A DNA stretch of 64,000 bases from Hydractinia symbiolongicarpus (Eukaryota > Cnidaria > Hydrozoa > Anthoathecata > Hydractiniidae): NCBI RefSeq assembly GCF_029227915.1, contig NC_079881.1, positions 9,548,001-9,612,000 of the forward strand. The letters run 5' to 3'. Each line of letters opens with the position of its first letter. Position 1 is the stretch's first letter. The position numbers were made by a program, and so were the translations under genes. This document shows, in pieces, positions 47,401-60,270 of the stretch. The notes beneath the pieces were generated by a model. The model did not search any database and was not told the origin of the DNA. It worked only from the letters and a program-made list of their open reading frames with translations.

Positions 47401-50400
47401 ACATTTTTATTATAATGCTATCCTTAAATATCTTAAATTAAACTTACAAGTTTTTGCTATTAATTAAATGGGAGTTTTCTAAATACTGGCTTATGATCAA
47501 GTATTTTTTGATCACAAGACTTAAAAATTGTAAAATTAGCCTTGAGTTTTTATTTTTATTGTCTGAAAAAGTCCTAAAAAGTCCTGGATTTTTGTTACTG
47601 TAATTTGCTAGCTACCCTCTGTTGGACATCCTTCTTCTGTCATTAAGCCAAAGGTTGAAGGGGGTTTTAATTGCATTTACCCACCCTTAATAATAATACA
47701 ACCTTTGTGCAATGTCTTTTTCCTCTTTATAGGAAAAACTTGAATCAACTTCTCGAGACACATATTTACAAATAACAGCACTACAGGATGAAAATGCCCA
47801 GGTAAAAGCTGTAAAAGAGGAAATGTCAAAATATATACGTGAACTGGAGCAAGGTAACGATGACCTGGAAAGATCGAAAAGGTAAGATTGTATTTAAAAT
47901 TTATCTTCCTTTACTAGGCTAGTCATTAGTTTTATAATTCTATATTTCCCTTACTTTGCCCTTAAGTGTCTTTGTTATAAAGCCTAATGATCTTAATTAA
48001 ATCACCACAGATAAGCCTGGTTAAAATTAGACACATGGCAGAAACATTTATAATATCTTTCAAATAATTGTTAAAATTAATTACATTGTTGCAGATAAGT
48101 GTTTAATATCCTCCTCGTTGAAAATTAAACAAATAGAGGTATCTTGAACAGGAAAAATAACATTTATGTTTCCGACACCATCTGCTGCAAGTAAACTTAA
48201 AGAGGATATTATTGTTGTTAAAAATTAATGATTTGTTTTTCTCTTTCAAATAAATGAAACAACTAAATTGACATAATTGGTATAAATGTTATTGTAAAAG
48301 CTATTGTTACTCCCTTACTGGGTATTTTACCTAAATTTTAGGACTAAATTTTAACCTTTTTATGTCTACTTAGTATTGTATGAAGTATACAGTAAAGTGG
48401 CTTTACGAAAAACGATTTTTTCTTTTTGCTACACTGACTTTGGTTGTTATTTTTATGAATTAATAGTCCACAAGACCCAGATTTTATTTATCTGACAATT
48501 ATTGATATCTGTAAATCAAGACTTTTTCTTCTATTTGCAACTATCCACATTCAAAAAAATTATCTTGTAAGTCATAACCAAACAATAACATTGTCTGATT
48601 ATAAATGTCTATTGACAGAAACTGGAATTGGATCGAAGCATACATGAAGTATTACCCTGGAAAATGATAGTCTTTTTTTCATGTTAGAAACATGATTGGA
48701 ATGCGAACCACTAGGAAAAGAATACAATGTATCACATGATACTTAACAAAACTATGTCATGGACATCAATATTGATGTCATGTAGTTAACACAGTTTTGT
48801 TTTCATTGTACAGATTGCAATTTTTCACATTTGAGAGTCTCCTTGAGATATTATTTAGGAGGAACTACTTTATAGAAAACTGACTATAGTTGCCTTAAAA
48901 AATTAGCTAGTTGTAAAAATGTAAGATTTTTAAGTCATATGCCTCCTATCAATTGGAAAAATTTCAGTAGTATATCCTGAATAGGTTATTCTAAATGAAA
49001 GGCGAAAAGGTTACATCTATTATATATGTCGATGAAAGTCTCTATGCTGTGTCAAAATCATTTTTTTGGCTCAATTTTTCTTTGTTATAGATCCTGTGAG
49101 AATTAAAAAACTTGCTAAAAAACTTTTTATAGTAAAATGACCTCAGAATTTAAGAAACTTTTCTAATGGGCCGTTCGATTGGTTTCTATAAACATCGCCA
49201 CCGTATTAACTCTGCTTTAAGTATAGCTGGTCACGCCCAGCTGTCTTTGTAGTTTGTCCACTGCTAAAAAGAGTTATATCATGGAGGTGGTATAAAACAA
49301 GTTCTTTTATACCCCAATGGATATATGTGTGAATGAAATTATACACCGGTAAAGAGAAACTGGCACCAAAAAAGTCTGGACTTATGTTGAAAAAGCTGCT
49401 ACGTGTTCTTTTAACATGTATTACAAGTTTGAAAAATTTAAGCCAGATTCATTTTTTCTTGATGGTGTTACACATTTTACGTTAAATTCTAACGAGTTAC
49501 ATAAGTGTCTGGTTTTTTCTAATTTTAATAATTTTTATACTGTAAAATCGCTTACTTATTGGATCAGAACAGAAAGGCTGTATGTTGTTTTATGTTTTCA
49601 TTTCAGAGCAACAATATGTTCACTGGAAGAATTTGACGCCAGACTAAATAGTGCCATCGAACGCAATGCTTTCCTTGAAAATGAATTAGAAGAGAAAGAA
49701 GAACTGATGATCACTGTACAAAGACTAAAAGATGAAGCCAGGGGTATGTCAAGAATAGTGCACTTTATTTATGCTTTGATAATAAGAGAATACCTTTTGA
49801 GTTTCAGTCCTTTAGGTTTTTGAAGTTAGCTTTGTTGATTCTTTTCCAAGAGCATCGATTCGGAGAATTTTTTGGTCGTAAAATCTTTTGATGTCGCTTA
49901 TTCACTACACGTGATGTTTGCGAAATGCAAAAAATTTCTTGAATTTCCACATTTGTCTTGGTAAAATTACAACAGATTCATCGTAAAATTCTTATAAATA
50001 TGTAAAAGATGATATTTGCATTTGTCTGACCTGAAATGTATTATGGATACCCTCAGAAATGTATTTCTCAAAAGGTCCATAAACGTAATGTTTTTTATGA
50101 ATTAAGAAATATTACATGGACGCTGCAAGATCAAGGAAATCAAGCGAAGGTCAGGGAATTGACGTAACTTTAAAAACATCAGGGAATGCGACAAAAATCG
50201 GTGAATCTGACTAGTAACAATTTGTCACCTTTCATCGCTCAACAAGGAAATATGAGGAAAACCCATCCTAAGATTCTAGCAGACAGCCTGTATTCATTGC
50301 ATCAATAAACCAAACTATTACTATTTTTTTTTTTTTGCTTTTGTTTTTTCACTAGACTTAAAAGCTGATTTGGCACTTAATAGTAGACAGCGCCACCAGT

Positions 50401-51840
50401 CGCTGAGCGAGTCGAAATCAAAAATAACGGAAACCGAACACAACGCACATATATCGCATCAAGCTAATGATACACCAGATGGGAACAAGTTGCACAAAGA
50501 GCCCTCCACGCCTAAAAAACCGATCGACACAATTGAACATAATACTCCAAAAACACACCACGATTCGTTTGAATTGGAGAAGAACAGAACAAATAGTTTA
50601 CTGTCGGCAAATTCTACGACGCCGATGAGTAGAGGTAATCCAAATTCAATGACTCCGTCGGCGAGGATTTCCGCTTTAAATATAGTTAGTGATCTACTAC
50701 GAAAAGTTGGGGTAAGTTATCATTATGTTTGCTCTTAGACCATGTGTACGTAAGATTAACTTTACATGAGTGATTGTAGAGTCCTACTTCGGCATCACAC
50801 TTGCACTGCACAAAAAGAAGGAAAGAGCTTTTTTGTGTTTTATTATAACGAATATATATTTCAATATTCCTAAATTCGCAAAAATTGGCCTGTCCACAAC
50901 CGCTAGCTTGTAACTAAAATTCTAACTTCCTCCCTCTGTTTCTCTGAGCATCATGTCTATGTTGTAAATATTATCAATTTTTAGTTTGTGTTGCCGTTGA
51001 GCGTTTAACCCTTTTTGTTGTAACTACTGTCAACCTATAAGATGTTGCGTATTATAATGGTCGTTGAACCATCTTTTCGTTTTAAAATAGTGCTGACATT
51101 TAATTTTATTAAAACGATAACTTTGGGGGTCTGTCGTTGTTGTGTGTTTGCTGTTTAACTTGAAGATGGCCCTGAAGTGTTGTGTGTTTAATGTTTGGCT
51201 TGTTTTATTTTGTGTTGAAGATTGGGCCTTAGATGTTGTGTGTTGTTTATTAAAGCTGTTATTGTATTATTGAACGTTTGATGTAAGTATGTCGTAATAA
51301 AGATGTTACATCTATTTTCACAGGCTTTAGAATCCAAACTTGCCAGCTGTCGAAACTTCGTTCAAGACCATCCTAGGAACGGTAAAACACCTCACAACGT
51401 GCACGGTGTGACTCCAATCACAGATTCGCCCAAGTAAGTTTTATGTTGTTGCTATGGTGAGCCGTTAAAATACATACAAGAAGTTTACATTCATAATAAA
51501 AAGAGGTTATATCTCACGATGAAACAGAATCGCTGAGACGTTCTTAACGCTGTAAATAAGGAGTTAACATTAACACTTTTAATGTTGTGTTTACTGTACT
51601 GTAGAAAGCGAGTAAGACAGAGAGAGAAAGAGGTTTTCGCTCGCCAATAGTTTTGTGTTTTTGAAAAAGAACGCAATAAATTGCAGTTTTGCTTCCCCGT
51701 CCCGGTTTTATTCTATTTTAATTTTTAATAAATCGACATTGGCATGTTTATTTATTTTCTTTTTCAGAGGCAAGCCAAAGAATATGAACACAAAAAACAA
51801 TTCAAAAAACGTATCCGGCTTGGTAAAAGTCAATGTTTAA
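44496..51840 (+). CDS. nde1: NudE (NDE1/NDEL1) homologue, 7 exons
   Basis: Exons 44496-44602, 44700-44853, 47733-47881, 49607-49743, 50356-50711, 51324-51433 and 51768-51840 join to 361 aa, close to vertebrate NDE1/NDEL1. The N-terminal coiled coil (to about residue 190) carries the family signature blocks [69 protein letters not shown] and [11 protein letters not shown]. After a Ser/Thr-Pro-rich linker come [13 protein letters not shown] and the terminal SGLVKVNV, both diagnostic of NudE proteins. NudE links LIS1 to cytoplasmic dynein at centrosomes, kinetochores and in nuclear migration; the LIS1-binding coiled coil is intact. A single invertebrate NudE is expected, so I cannot choose between NDE1 and NDEL1. 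Same strand as ccp110. Confidence 0.93.
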
Positions 51841-54800
51841 TTTTTTTAAATTTTTTTTTGATTTGTTTTACGAAGTAAAAAAAAAATGTTTATTTTTGTC
51901 AAAAGTTATTAAAACCTTATAATTTAATTTTATATTAGTTTTAACATTGGCTTTGTTATTCTGCACTTTCTTTTGTTTCTTATTTGCACTTTCAATTGCG
52001 AAACGTTTTTCAACCGTAGCTGTACTGATAAGGTGGATTTCCACGAAGCGAATCGGACGGCGAATTCGCCAGCAAGAATGTATGTGAGCATGCGGAGTTT
52101 TCTTTGTTTTGATTTTGCTTTGATTTTGCTTTAAAAAATTCGCTCCGTTGAAAAGAAGAATCATTTTCTACTTTATAGCGACGAAATATTCCGCGTTAAA
52201 ATTTTCTGTGGTGAAAATAAAAAAGATATTATGCAACTTCTTTGCCGTCGAATTCCTCATTGATAATTCGCTACGTGCAAGGAAATCCGCTTTTACTTGT
52301 CAGTCAAATTCGACCGATTGGTTAAAATAATGCAAAATGAAGCGCTGTTTGTCTCATTTTCAAATACAAAACAAACAGATCATCTTCTGTGAAGTCGAAT
52401 TCGAGTTTGCTTTTTTATCTCCTTCTTGTTTTTCGTTTCCTACCTAGCACACCTCACAACGAAAATTTTGACGAAAACTAACTAGCTAGTGAAAAACCTT
52501 AATTTATTTTCATTTATTATTAGCTAAATTTTAAAATTGTTTTTCTTTTATCTATTTTGGTATTAAGGTCCTTACACGGTCTGCATTTCGTGTAGACCAC
52601 AAAAATTCTATTTTGTATTTCATACAGGATATGGCGAATACGAAGTTGGAAACCTAGATAATTTCACTACTCGCAAAGCTACTCAGGTTCTTTCTGTTTT
52701 ATGAGCAAGATATAAATTTGTGAATATAAGTTATTTGTAACCCCTTGCTTGCGTTGCTGCTCCACTTTTGTTATCACGTTTCTGACTCTTCCACTAAAAC
52801 AGCAAGGAGGGTTAGTTATGTTTGTTACACGTATGAATAATATGTTACAGTTCTTCAGTTTTAAGAGAACACTTCTCGCAAGATTTTCCCCGGTTTAAAT
52901 TGACATTATCCATGATCAAACCTACGCAGACAAATAGTGTTGTTTTGATTACTACTTTAAAAGGTTCAGTGAGGCTGTTGCTTACATTAACTTCCCTTCT
53001 AAAACAATCAATTTCTGCTTTTTTTTTTCGGCAGTAGTAAAGATACATATCATAACTCCATTCCGCTTTTTATCGTATTCTGTATTATCTGTATGATGAA
53101 AATAAAGTTTCGTGCTTTAGTTTACTTCGCATCGTGTACTCATAAGAGTATTGTTAACATAATAATTGTAAATATAACTTGGTTAATCTTTTAACGAAAA
53201 TAAGTAGATTATATACGGAACACTGTTTTTTTTATCCCTTAAGGGGGGGGGGGGCTTTTGGGGTGCCACTGGGAAAGCTGAATTTTAGTTTAAATAACTT
53301 TATGCAGCTTTTCTATAGACTACTTGCCAATGTTTACAAAAAGTTAAAAAGTTTTGCGGGTTTTTTTGCACATGCGCTAGCATTTCTGTAGGCAGAAAAT
53401 ATAAACAACAGACCACAATAATCGAAAAAATCCATCCAAAAAAGAAATATACACCCAAAATTATTGTTTTTTTTTAAGAATTAAAAGAATGTAGTTAAAA
53501 TTCAATTACAGTTCCTCTTGCATCTTATGCTACCCCAAAAAATCTTTAATCTGTATTAAAAACCATTTTAGCCTGTGCGAGTCCTTCTTTTTACCTACAC
53601 AAAAGTGCGCGCATGCCCATTGTTTTCAAAATGAAATTAAATCAAGTACGTCACGCAGAAAGTGGTCTATTAGACGCAGTAAATATAGTTCATCTTTAAA
53701 AAGGTTTTTATTTTGCAAAATTAGTATAACAGGGTCTCCACCCTATCAAAAATGTCAGAAATTTCAAAAATGTAGGCGAAATATCAGGAAAATTTAATTT
53801 TTTTATGAAATGTTAGGAATAGGTCATAAAGTTGGTTTGGATGATAACAGAACTAGCTTGTTTTTTCAACAAAAATATTGGCAAGGATTAAATTTTAGAA
53901 TACATTAGAAACGAAAATTCTCGGACAGAAAATCAATAAAAAAATGCAGTTTTATTATTTTCGTTAATTTCACATTTGGCTGAGACTCTATCTATAAAGT
54001 TGGATTCTGAAGACCCTTTTTAGATCTTGATTGAATATATGTACACTTTTAATGCTTCTATCCTTATTTTTGTGCCCTTTACCGTAATCATTCTTTTGAA
54101 ATTTGGTTAAAATTCGTTCAAAAGACTAACCCATACTTTTTTTGACTTCTAAATCTTGTCCAAAAATTTTTCCGCTGAAATAAAAAATTGTATCCGAAAG
54201 TTTTTCCGCCGAAATTTTTTCTCCAAAACATTTTCCGCCGAAAATTTTTGTTCTTAATGTACACGTATTTCTATTCAGCCATAAATAAAAACGAGAGTGT
54301 GTTTTTTGAAACGAGGCTAGTGTTGAGCACTTTGCAAACAAACAACCGCAAAACAGTGCATCCAGCTCCATGTTCAAGTGGGTTTGGAATTATTTATGGA
54401 CAATTCAGTTGATAGTTACTTCAGGTGTAGTCTTCCATGTAGTCTTTAGTTACGCGTAAAAATGTCCCAAGGGTACTGTAGACGTTTTTTATGGAATACA
54501 ACAACAAATACACAATCTCAAGTGCTTCAGTGAGGCATAATCATAAGTGTTAGTAGCTAGCCTGCTATGAAGCATTTTATAGCAGTTCAGTGAGAGAATT
54601 ACCTAAAAATAAGATACCTTTAACACACTAATCATAAAAAAAAAAAAAAAAAACAGCCAGTTAGTTCAAAAGTTCTCTTCTCGAGAATTCAACTTGGTTT
54701 AACCTGGTCATTTTCAACCGTTGACTTATAGAGGCATATAACGCCTAGTAATTATTCCTAGCTAACTAGTGGACCAATTCTCCATTGTCTGACTGTTTTT

Positions 54801-55387
54801 ATAGATATTTTTATAGCTATATGATTTCACAAAATATTATTTCTACTCATGTTAACCAACGCCTATCCTCAAAAACATTTCTGACAAGTAACCCACACAG
54901 AGACTTAATCAAGTGTCTACATATAGAATGTCGGAAGTTTGTGTCCTCAGCATTTTTTATTCAATTTATTCACGTCAGAAAAAAAAACAACTCTAATTTT
55001 CGAACAACACTGAATTAAGAATTTTATTAACACGTTGACAATCGTAATCACAAAATTTACAAATACAAAATGAAGATTGTCAATTAAAATGTAATGTAAG
55101 ATTTTCTGCATTTTGTGAGAATAGATTAAAGTGTTTTTTGTGTTTTAAATATATAGCAAGTATATCATCTAGCCAGAGTGTCATCCTGGCCAAGATATGC
55201 TATAGAATTGAACTGGCTAATAATAAACGCCGTCTGCCTGGGCAACGTGTGTCCAAGTAGCGACTTTGCAGCTTTTTGGATGTGATCCTCGTTCTTTTAA
55301 AGGGGATAAAGTTATTACTATTACAGATAAGCCTTATAACTGACTGATATATACGGTCAACTTCACGTAAAGATAATTTACAACCTT
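51841..55387. other. Intergenic region, no gene seen
   Basis: Holds a possible 265-bp foldback element (52030-52294), a run of 12 G (53243-53254) and a patch of TTTTCCGCCGAAAATTTT-like repeats (54160-54260). Short open frames lack recognisable domains. Confidence 0.5.
52030..52294. mobile_element. Candidate MITE-like foldback element
   Basis: AAGGTGGATTTCCACGAAGC is imperfectly complementary to GCTACGTGCAAGGAAATCCGCTT, with further inner pairing (GACGGCGAATTCG / GCCGTCGAATTCC). No clear target duplication. Confidence 0.4.
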
Positions 55388-56305
55388 TCAGGGATACGCA
55401 GTGTCAGAAGCAGTCCATGAAAATTCGTCCTCCCATAATTTTGTCCACCACAAATGAATAAGATAATTTTGTGTATACACCGAAACATGATATTCTCCAG
55501 GTTCAATTCGCTTTAGTTGGTCAACCATGACGAACTTGTGTAAATTAAACATGTTTATTTTATACTTTTTAGAATAATTTGTTTGACACTCAACATCCCA
55601 TTTCACTTGCCATTTTTTTATCTTTGGATGCCACAGAATAGCAGGATTGCTTTGCCACACTAAGTTCACTTGGTTTTCTAAAGATTTAATAAACTGCGGT
55701 GTGTTACCAAAAGTTCGATCACAGATCGAATTAGAAATTGCTGGAAACGGTATCCATAGCCCATGCGTTATAAAAAGTAAATCAGGTTTTCCTGACTGAT
55801 TGAAAACTTTGTTTTGCAAAGAGGGAGGGTGTTTAGCGGTGCAAACATCTCCACAATGTCGAATACTTGACCAAGTTTCATTTATACGTAATATCTCTAC
55901 ATCTTTACCATGTAAAAAACGCAAACTGAGACGTATGCAAGTCTTATTCTTAAAATATACTATACTATCCCTATCAAACCATCTTGCATCCCCTTTACTA
56001 TTGACATGAGATATTGTAACATGTTGGACTTCTGTGTTTTCTTCTTTTGTTCTGTTGATGAAGCGATTTAGAAGCAACCAATATGTTTTCCTCATGTTGG
56101 AATCTCCAGCTACCATCAACCATTTCATGCATCGATTATGGGGAACAAAACTTCCTTTTTTCTGAGTGTTCAAATTTGAATTTTGCGGATTCTCTTGAAC
56201 TGGTGAAGCCTGTGTCATATGGCTAAGCATTTGTGCTATTAGGTAACAGCCGTAGACTGCAATACATAGCGAAACTAAACGTAAAACGTTATGCAGTCGT
56301 AACAT
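55388..56305 (-). CDS. Type II membrane protein with GDSN motif (SGNH/PC-esterase-like), single exon
   Basis: A 305-aa frame begins at 56305. Residues 9-27 are a transmembrane signal anchor (LRLVSLCIAVYGCYLIAQML), followed by a polar stem. WLMVAGDSNMRKTYWLLL at 62-79 fits block I of the SGNH/PC-esterase superfamily (GDSxxR), including the candidate Ser69. At least five N-glycosylation sequons (NRT, NKT, NET, NQS, NYS) and several cysteines support a Golgi-lumenal or extracellular domain. The C-terminal DxxH dyad expected of PC-esterases is not seen, so it may be divergent, inactive, or continue in an unrecognised exon. Possible role: acyl or glycan modification in the secretory pathway. Function uncertain; the gene itself is well supported. 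Confidence 0.7.
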   Translation of the reverse strand: MLRLHNVLRLVSLCIAVYGCYLIAQMLSHMTQASPVQENPQNSNLNTQKKGSFVPHNRCMKWLMVAGDSNMRKTYWLLLNRFINRTKEENTEVQHVTISHVNSKGDARWFDRDSIVYFKNKTCIRLSLRFLHGKDVEILRINETWSSIRHCGDVCTAKHPPSLQNKVFNQSGKPDLLFITHGLWIPFPAISNSICDRTFGNTPQFIKSLENQVNLVWQSNPAILWHPKIKKWQVKWDVECQTNYSKKYKINMFNLHKFVMVDQLKRIEPGEYHVSVYTQNYLIHLWWTKLWEDEFSWTASDTAYP

Positions 56306-58986
56306 ATTTATCGCAAAAAAAAGTCGAATACTTTAACCGTTAAAAATTTTATTTTAGAAAACTTGTATTATGCGGTTTTGTTTTACACAAATCAACTATT
56401 CATTTTTTCGTGTATATATATAAATAATATATATATATATATATATAAAAATACTTATAGATATAGAAACTATTTGAATTGGTTCATAAAAAATGATAAT
56501 TTTTTTTTCAAGTCATTCAAGTGTGTGTTCTAAAAGGGTTGTTCACAAATGACGTCATCCATTTAGATGGCATCACAAAGGGCTATGGCGCATTTTTTTT
56601 TAAATATATTTTTTATAAATTATGTGTCCTAATTTTTCGTGCGCATGATTGAACATCATTCACCCACATGATCTTGTCCCCTCATTCAAACATTCAAGAT
56701 GGCCGACGAAACTGCGATTAACTAGTTATAATTACACTCAATTTTAACAACTAATCATTACCACTCTAGCCAGGAGACCCAGCCAAAAGGAATTTTTTGC
56801 AGCCTGAGAACTGACCGCATTTTGGTTGATTGGTTGCTTCCATATTGTTTTTTCTCGCGTAATCATCGGAAAATCTTTGTTTTAAGCTCAGTTGGCCTCA
56901 CTTACACGAACAAAAAAAATTAATTCTCGTACTGTCTAAGAGGGTAAGATGGGATCACGCATTTTGCTCATTGGAAATCATGTTATGTTGATTGGTGGAT
57001 TCGAATTTTATGGATTTGCTCTCACATATTTGTTTTTGTCTAAGCTAAATTTTGATATCCTTAAAGAAAACTTAGTTAACTAAGCTAATCTTACTCGACA
57101 AGTACTCAGTGTTAATTCAACAAAAACCACCATACAGCCTTTAAAGTAGCTTGTTTTTATCTCATTTTTGTTTTCAAGTACATGGGGATGGTCACACTCT
57201 CCAACAACAATAGCCAACTTGTTATCACAGGATCCAATTAGCAAACATAGTACATATTAATAACATCGAGTTGAATTAATTACTCTTTTCATAATATACT
57301 TCCATAAAAGCACCTACAAAACATTCCCTTAAAAACTATATTCTGTATTTTATAAATCTTTTGTTGACAGTTTTGTTTGGTTAGAATAAAAGCGATTTGT
57401 TTAGCAATGACATTTAGCTATTGTATTCTAATTTAAGTTTGGCGTTACCGTTTATGTTTCGACTAAAGTTGAATGTGTTTATTATTTGCTGAAATAGTCC
57501 TTATTACGTTCTGAAACAATCCTTAAAAGCGAAGAAGAAAATATTTAGGTTTTTGAAAGCTATTTATAGATTCTCCTTCTCAAAACAGATTTAGCTGTAA
57601 AATAACCTATTTTCGCTATGTCACAATAAAGCGGGTAAACTTAATTTATTTTGTTTTCGTTGAATTTCGTAAAATGTTTTAAGCTCATAAATCCATTAAG
57701 GATCAGCATGGTGTTAATGCGTTTTTAATTTTATTGTTAAATCTCGGCCTAAATTTTCGAATAAACTAGGTTCTTATAAAAACAAAACCATGCAGTTTTT
57801 AATAATTCAATGCCTAAAAGTGAATTTTACCATAGCCATATTCAGAGACCAGACTACAGTAACCGGTGCACACAGATTGGTGATGTACCGATGCAGGATA
57901 CAGTAAATTCCTGTAAATTCTTACCCTGCTAACGACTAGGTAAAGTACGACCAATCCAAACTTCCAGGAGTCTGGGTAGTGAGAGAAAAAAACTGAAGAA
58001 AAGATATATTAAATGCCAGGAAAACAAAAATGTTGCAAACGAAGCTACCGTATATGTGTATAAATATCTGTATTTTTTAATTTCGTCTGTTTGCCTGTGA
58101 CATATATATGCGATTTTATTATCCACAATTTTCTACGATGAAGGCTAATAAATATTAAACACAAAAAAAGTTCCATGGAGAAGCAACAGATGCGAGCTAA
58201 AGTAATTATTCACGGTAAATTAACTTTTATTGTCTGTTTTCTTTGTCTCTTTATTCGCCACAGAAAGTTTGTTCTGACGTATCAGGATTAATTAACTGAA
58301 AATGCAAACAAAATTTCGTAAGCTTCATTATGTTAGGGGCGTTTTGTTTTCCCAGGCATTTGGAATTGTCTTAAATTGAGCATGTTTCACCCCATCGGGT
58401 AGATGTATTATATCTTGTTTAAACATGCTTTATGAGCTAAGTATTTGAAATTTAAAAAAACTTAACAAAATACTAGGGCCAAAGTGTAGGAAAGATCCCC
58501 CTCAAAGAGGTCTTAAAAGGCACACAAAGTACCCTATGGGGTACATGGTCCGAATTATATGGTTAGGCAATAATGCTTTGGAGAGGTCCGGACTGAAGGC
58601 ATACAGATTTCAAATACAAAATGAGAAATGACTTAAAATACATGCGTCAAAGTACAGACCCTCTATAAAAAACGCAAAAGGCCTATAAAATGCCTCATTA
58701 AGTAAATGCACCAACATTTGTAAGCAAGTTCCACTTATATAAAGGAACTTGAACTAAAAAAGAACTTATTAAGTATTGTGCCTTGGTTAAACCCCACAAA
58801 CACGAAAAACTATTATCAAGCATGCAAAGTTCACGAAAAAAGTTTCCAATTTTGTTAGGATGCTATAGAGCAATTCATTTTACTTTTCTTTATTGAGTAT
58901 ATTTTATACAGAACATGTTTTGAATTTTAGGTTCTAATCAGATGAGTCCGATTAGCCGATCTGGTTCAGTATGTCAGGCTGGAATA
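56306..58986. other. Intergenic, no gene seen
   Basis: Includes a TA-rich microsatellite at 56414-56450 and an AAGATGGCCGAC stretch at 56696-56707 whose frame stops after eight codons. No element ends apart from the lone MITE-like terminus at 56769. Confidence 0.45.
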
Positions 58987-59828
58987 TATGGAGTTATATA
59001 TGGGACAATATTCGTGTATGGTTTTCGTCGCGTCGTAAATGCTTTTCGTCGTGTCGTATCTTTCTTCGTGGTGTGGTTTTTGTCGCGTCGTATCTTTCTT
59101 TGTGGGGTGGTTTAACGTTTCGTCGAGTCGTATTTGTGTTCGTCGCGGCGTATTTCACTTTGCGGCGTATTTCACTTCGTGGCGTACTTCACTTCGCGGC
59201 TTATTTCACTTTGTAGCGAAAATTTTCATGCTTTTTTAACACGAAATTACTAAATTCGTGTAGCGCTTACAAGAAATCCAAGTCACATGAATAAAGTGCA
59301 GTAAAATAAACAAAACCTTTAGTGCTAAAAATTATATTCTATTTTTAAGTTAGTTTTACATTTTGTGATTATGAAGAAATATTATGTGTTGTGTAAGAGT
59401 TTTATGTAATAATTTATGTTTATGTAGTTAGTTTACTTGATTTTTGATATTTTCATCAGAATCCATTTAAACTACAAAATAGATAATAGATTATACAGTG
59501 TAGCATGCTTAAAATGTATAGCTAGCTAGCTAGCTAAATCTATAGCTAAGAATGTATCGTTTATTAAAAGAAAATGACAAAAATAATAGCTAGCTTTACC
59601 CAAAGCCACTAGAAAGAAAGTGAAATATATTGTGTAAAAGCTTCACGAAATTAGTAATTCCGTGTAAAAAAAGCATAACTATTTTGCCTCAAAGTGAAAT
59701 ACCCCACGAAGTGACATACGACACGACGAAACATGAGATCACACCAACATGAGTAATACGACACGACGAAAACCATTACGCTGCAAAGAAAACCACGCCA
59801 CGAATATTGTCCCACATATAACTCCATA
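58987..59828. mobile_element. Foldback DNA transposon (842 bp) with long repeat-rich TIRs
   Basis: TATGGAGTTATATATGGGAC at the left pairs with GTCCCACATATAACTCCATA at the right, with exact 6-bp GGAATA duplications (58981-58986 and 59829-59834). Arms of roughly 200-250 bp consist of degenerate CGTCGTGTCGTAT, TTCGTCG and TATTTCACTTCG units, inverted in the right arm. The centre is AT-rich with a (GCTA)n patch at 59520. No ORF. Confidence 0.85.
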
Positions 59829-59997
59829 GGAATAAGGTCGCTATCACGTGAAGTGCTGAAAAATAGTTACATGATAAGAGTGAAGTTTTCAACATTTTTT
59901 TATATATATAATTAATTTTCTTAATGTGTAAAACTATTATATTCATCAAAGAAAATAAAAAATATCGATAAAAGTTTGTTCTTTAATATTTTTATTA

Positions 59998-60142
59998 CTA
60001 GTCGTTAGCCCGTGGAAAATGCACGGGTACTCCCGTCCTTTTTCTACCGCATTGCGTGCTTCTCGATATTGCGCAGCTAAGCTATTTTGCGTGACAGACA
60101 GACAGACAGACAGACAGACGTATACGGGTATTATAATATAGA
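59998..60142 (-). mobile_element. Non-autonomous Helitron, tandem copy 1
   Basis: On the minus strand it begins TCTATATTATAATACCCGTA, contains a (GTCT)n microsatellite (60094-60118 on the plus strand as GACA repeats) and ends in the hairpin CCCGTG-CATTTT-CCACGGG-like sequence plus CTAG at 60001-59998, before a host T. Its TC end abuts the CTAG of copy 2. Confidence 0.8.
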
Positions 60143-60270
60143 CTAGTCGTTAACCCGTGGAAAAATCCACGGGGTCGCCCGTCCTATATATATCGCATTT
60201 CGTGTTTCCGTAACAAAAAGTCAAACAGACGCACGAACAGACAGACGGAATACGGCTATTATTAAAGAGA
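60143..60270 (-). mobile_element. Non-autonomous Helitron, tandem copy 2
   Basis: Same orientation and family: hairpin CCCGTGGAAAAATCCACGGG next to CTAG at 60143-60146, and a TCTCTTTAATAATAGCCGTA start at 60270 after a host A. Head-to-tail with copy 1 with no bases between. Confidence 0.78.

Noticed and set aside
56701-56727. ATGGCCGACGAAACTGCG as a gene start
   Set aside because: Stops after eight codons and no good splice donor precedes the stop.
58971-59239. Arg/Phe-rich frames
   Set aside because: Translation of the CGTCGTGTCGTAT-type arm repeats of the foldback element.
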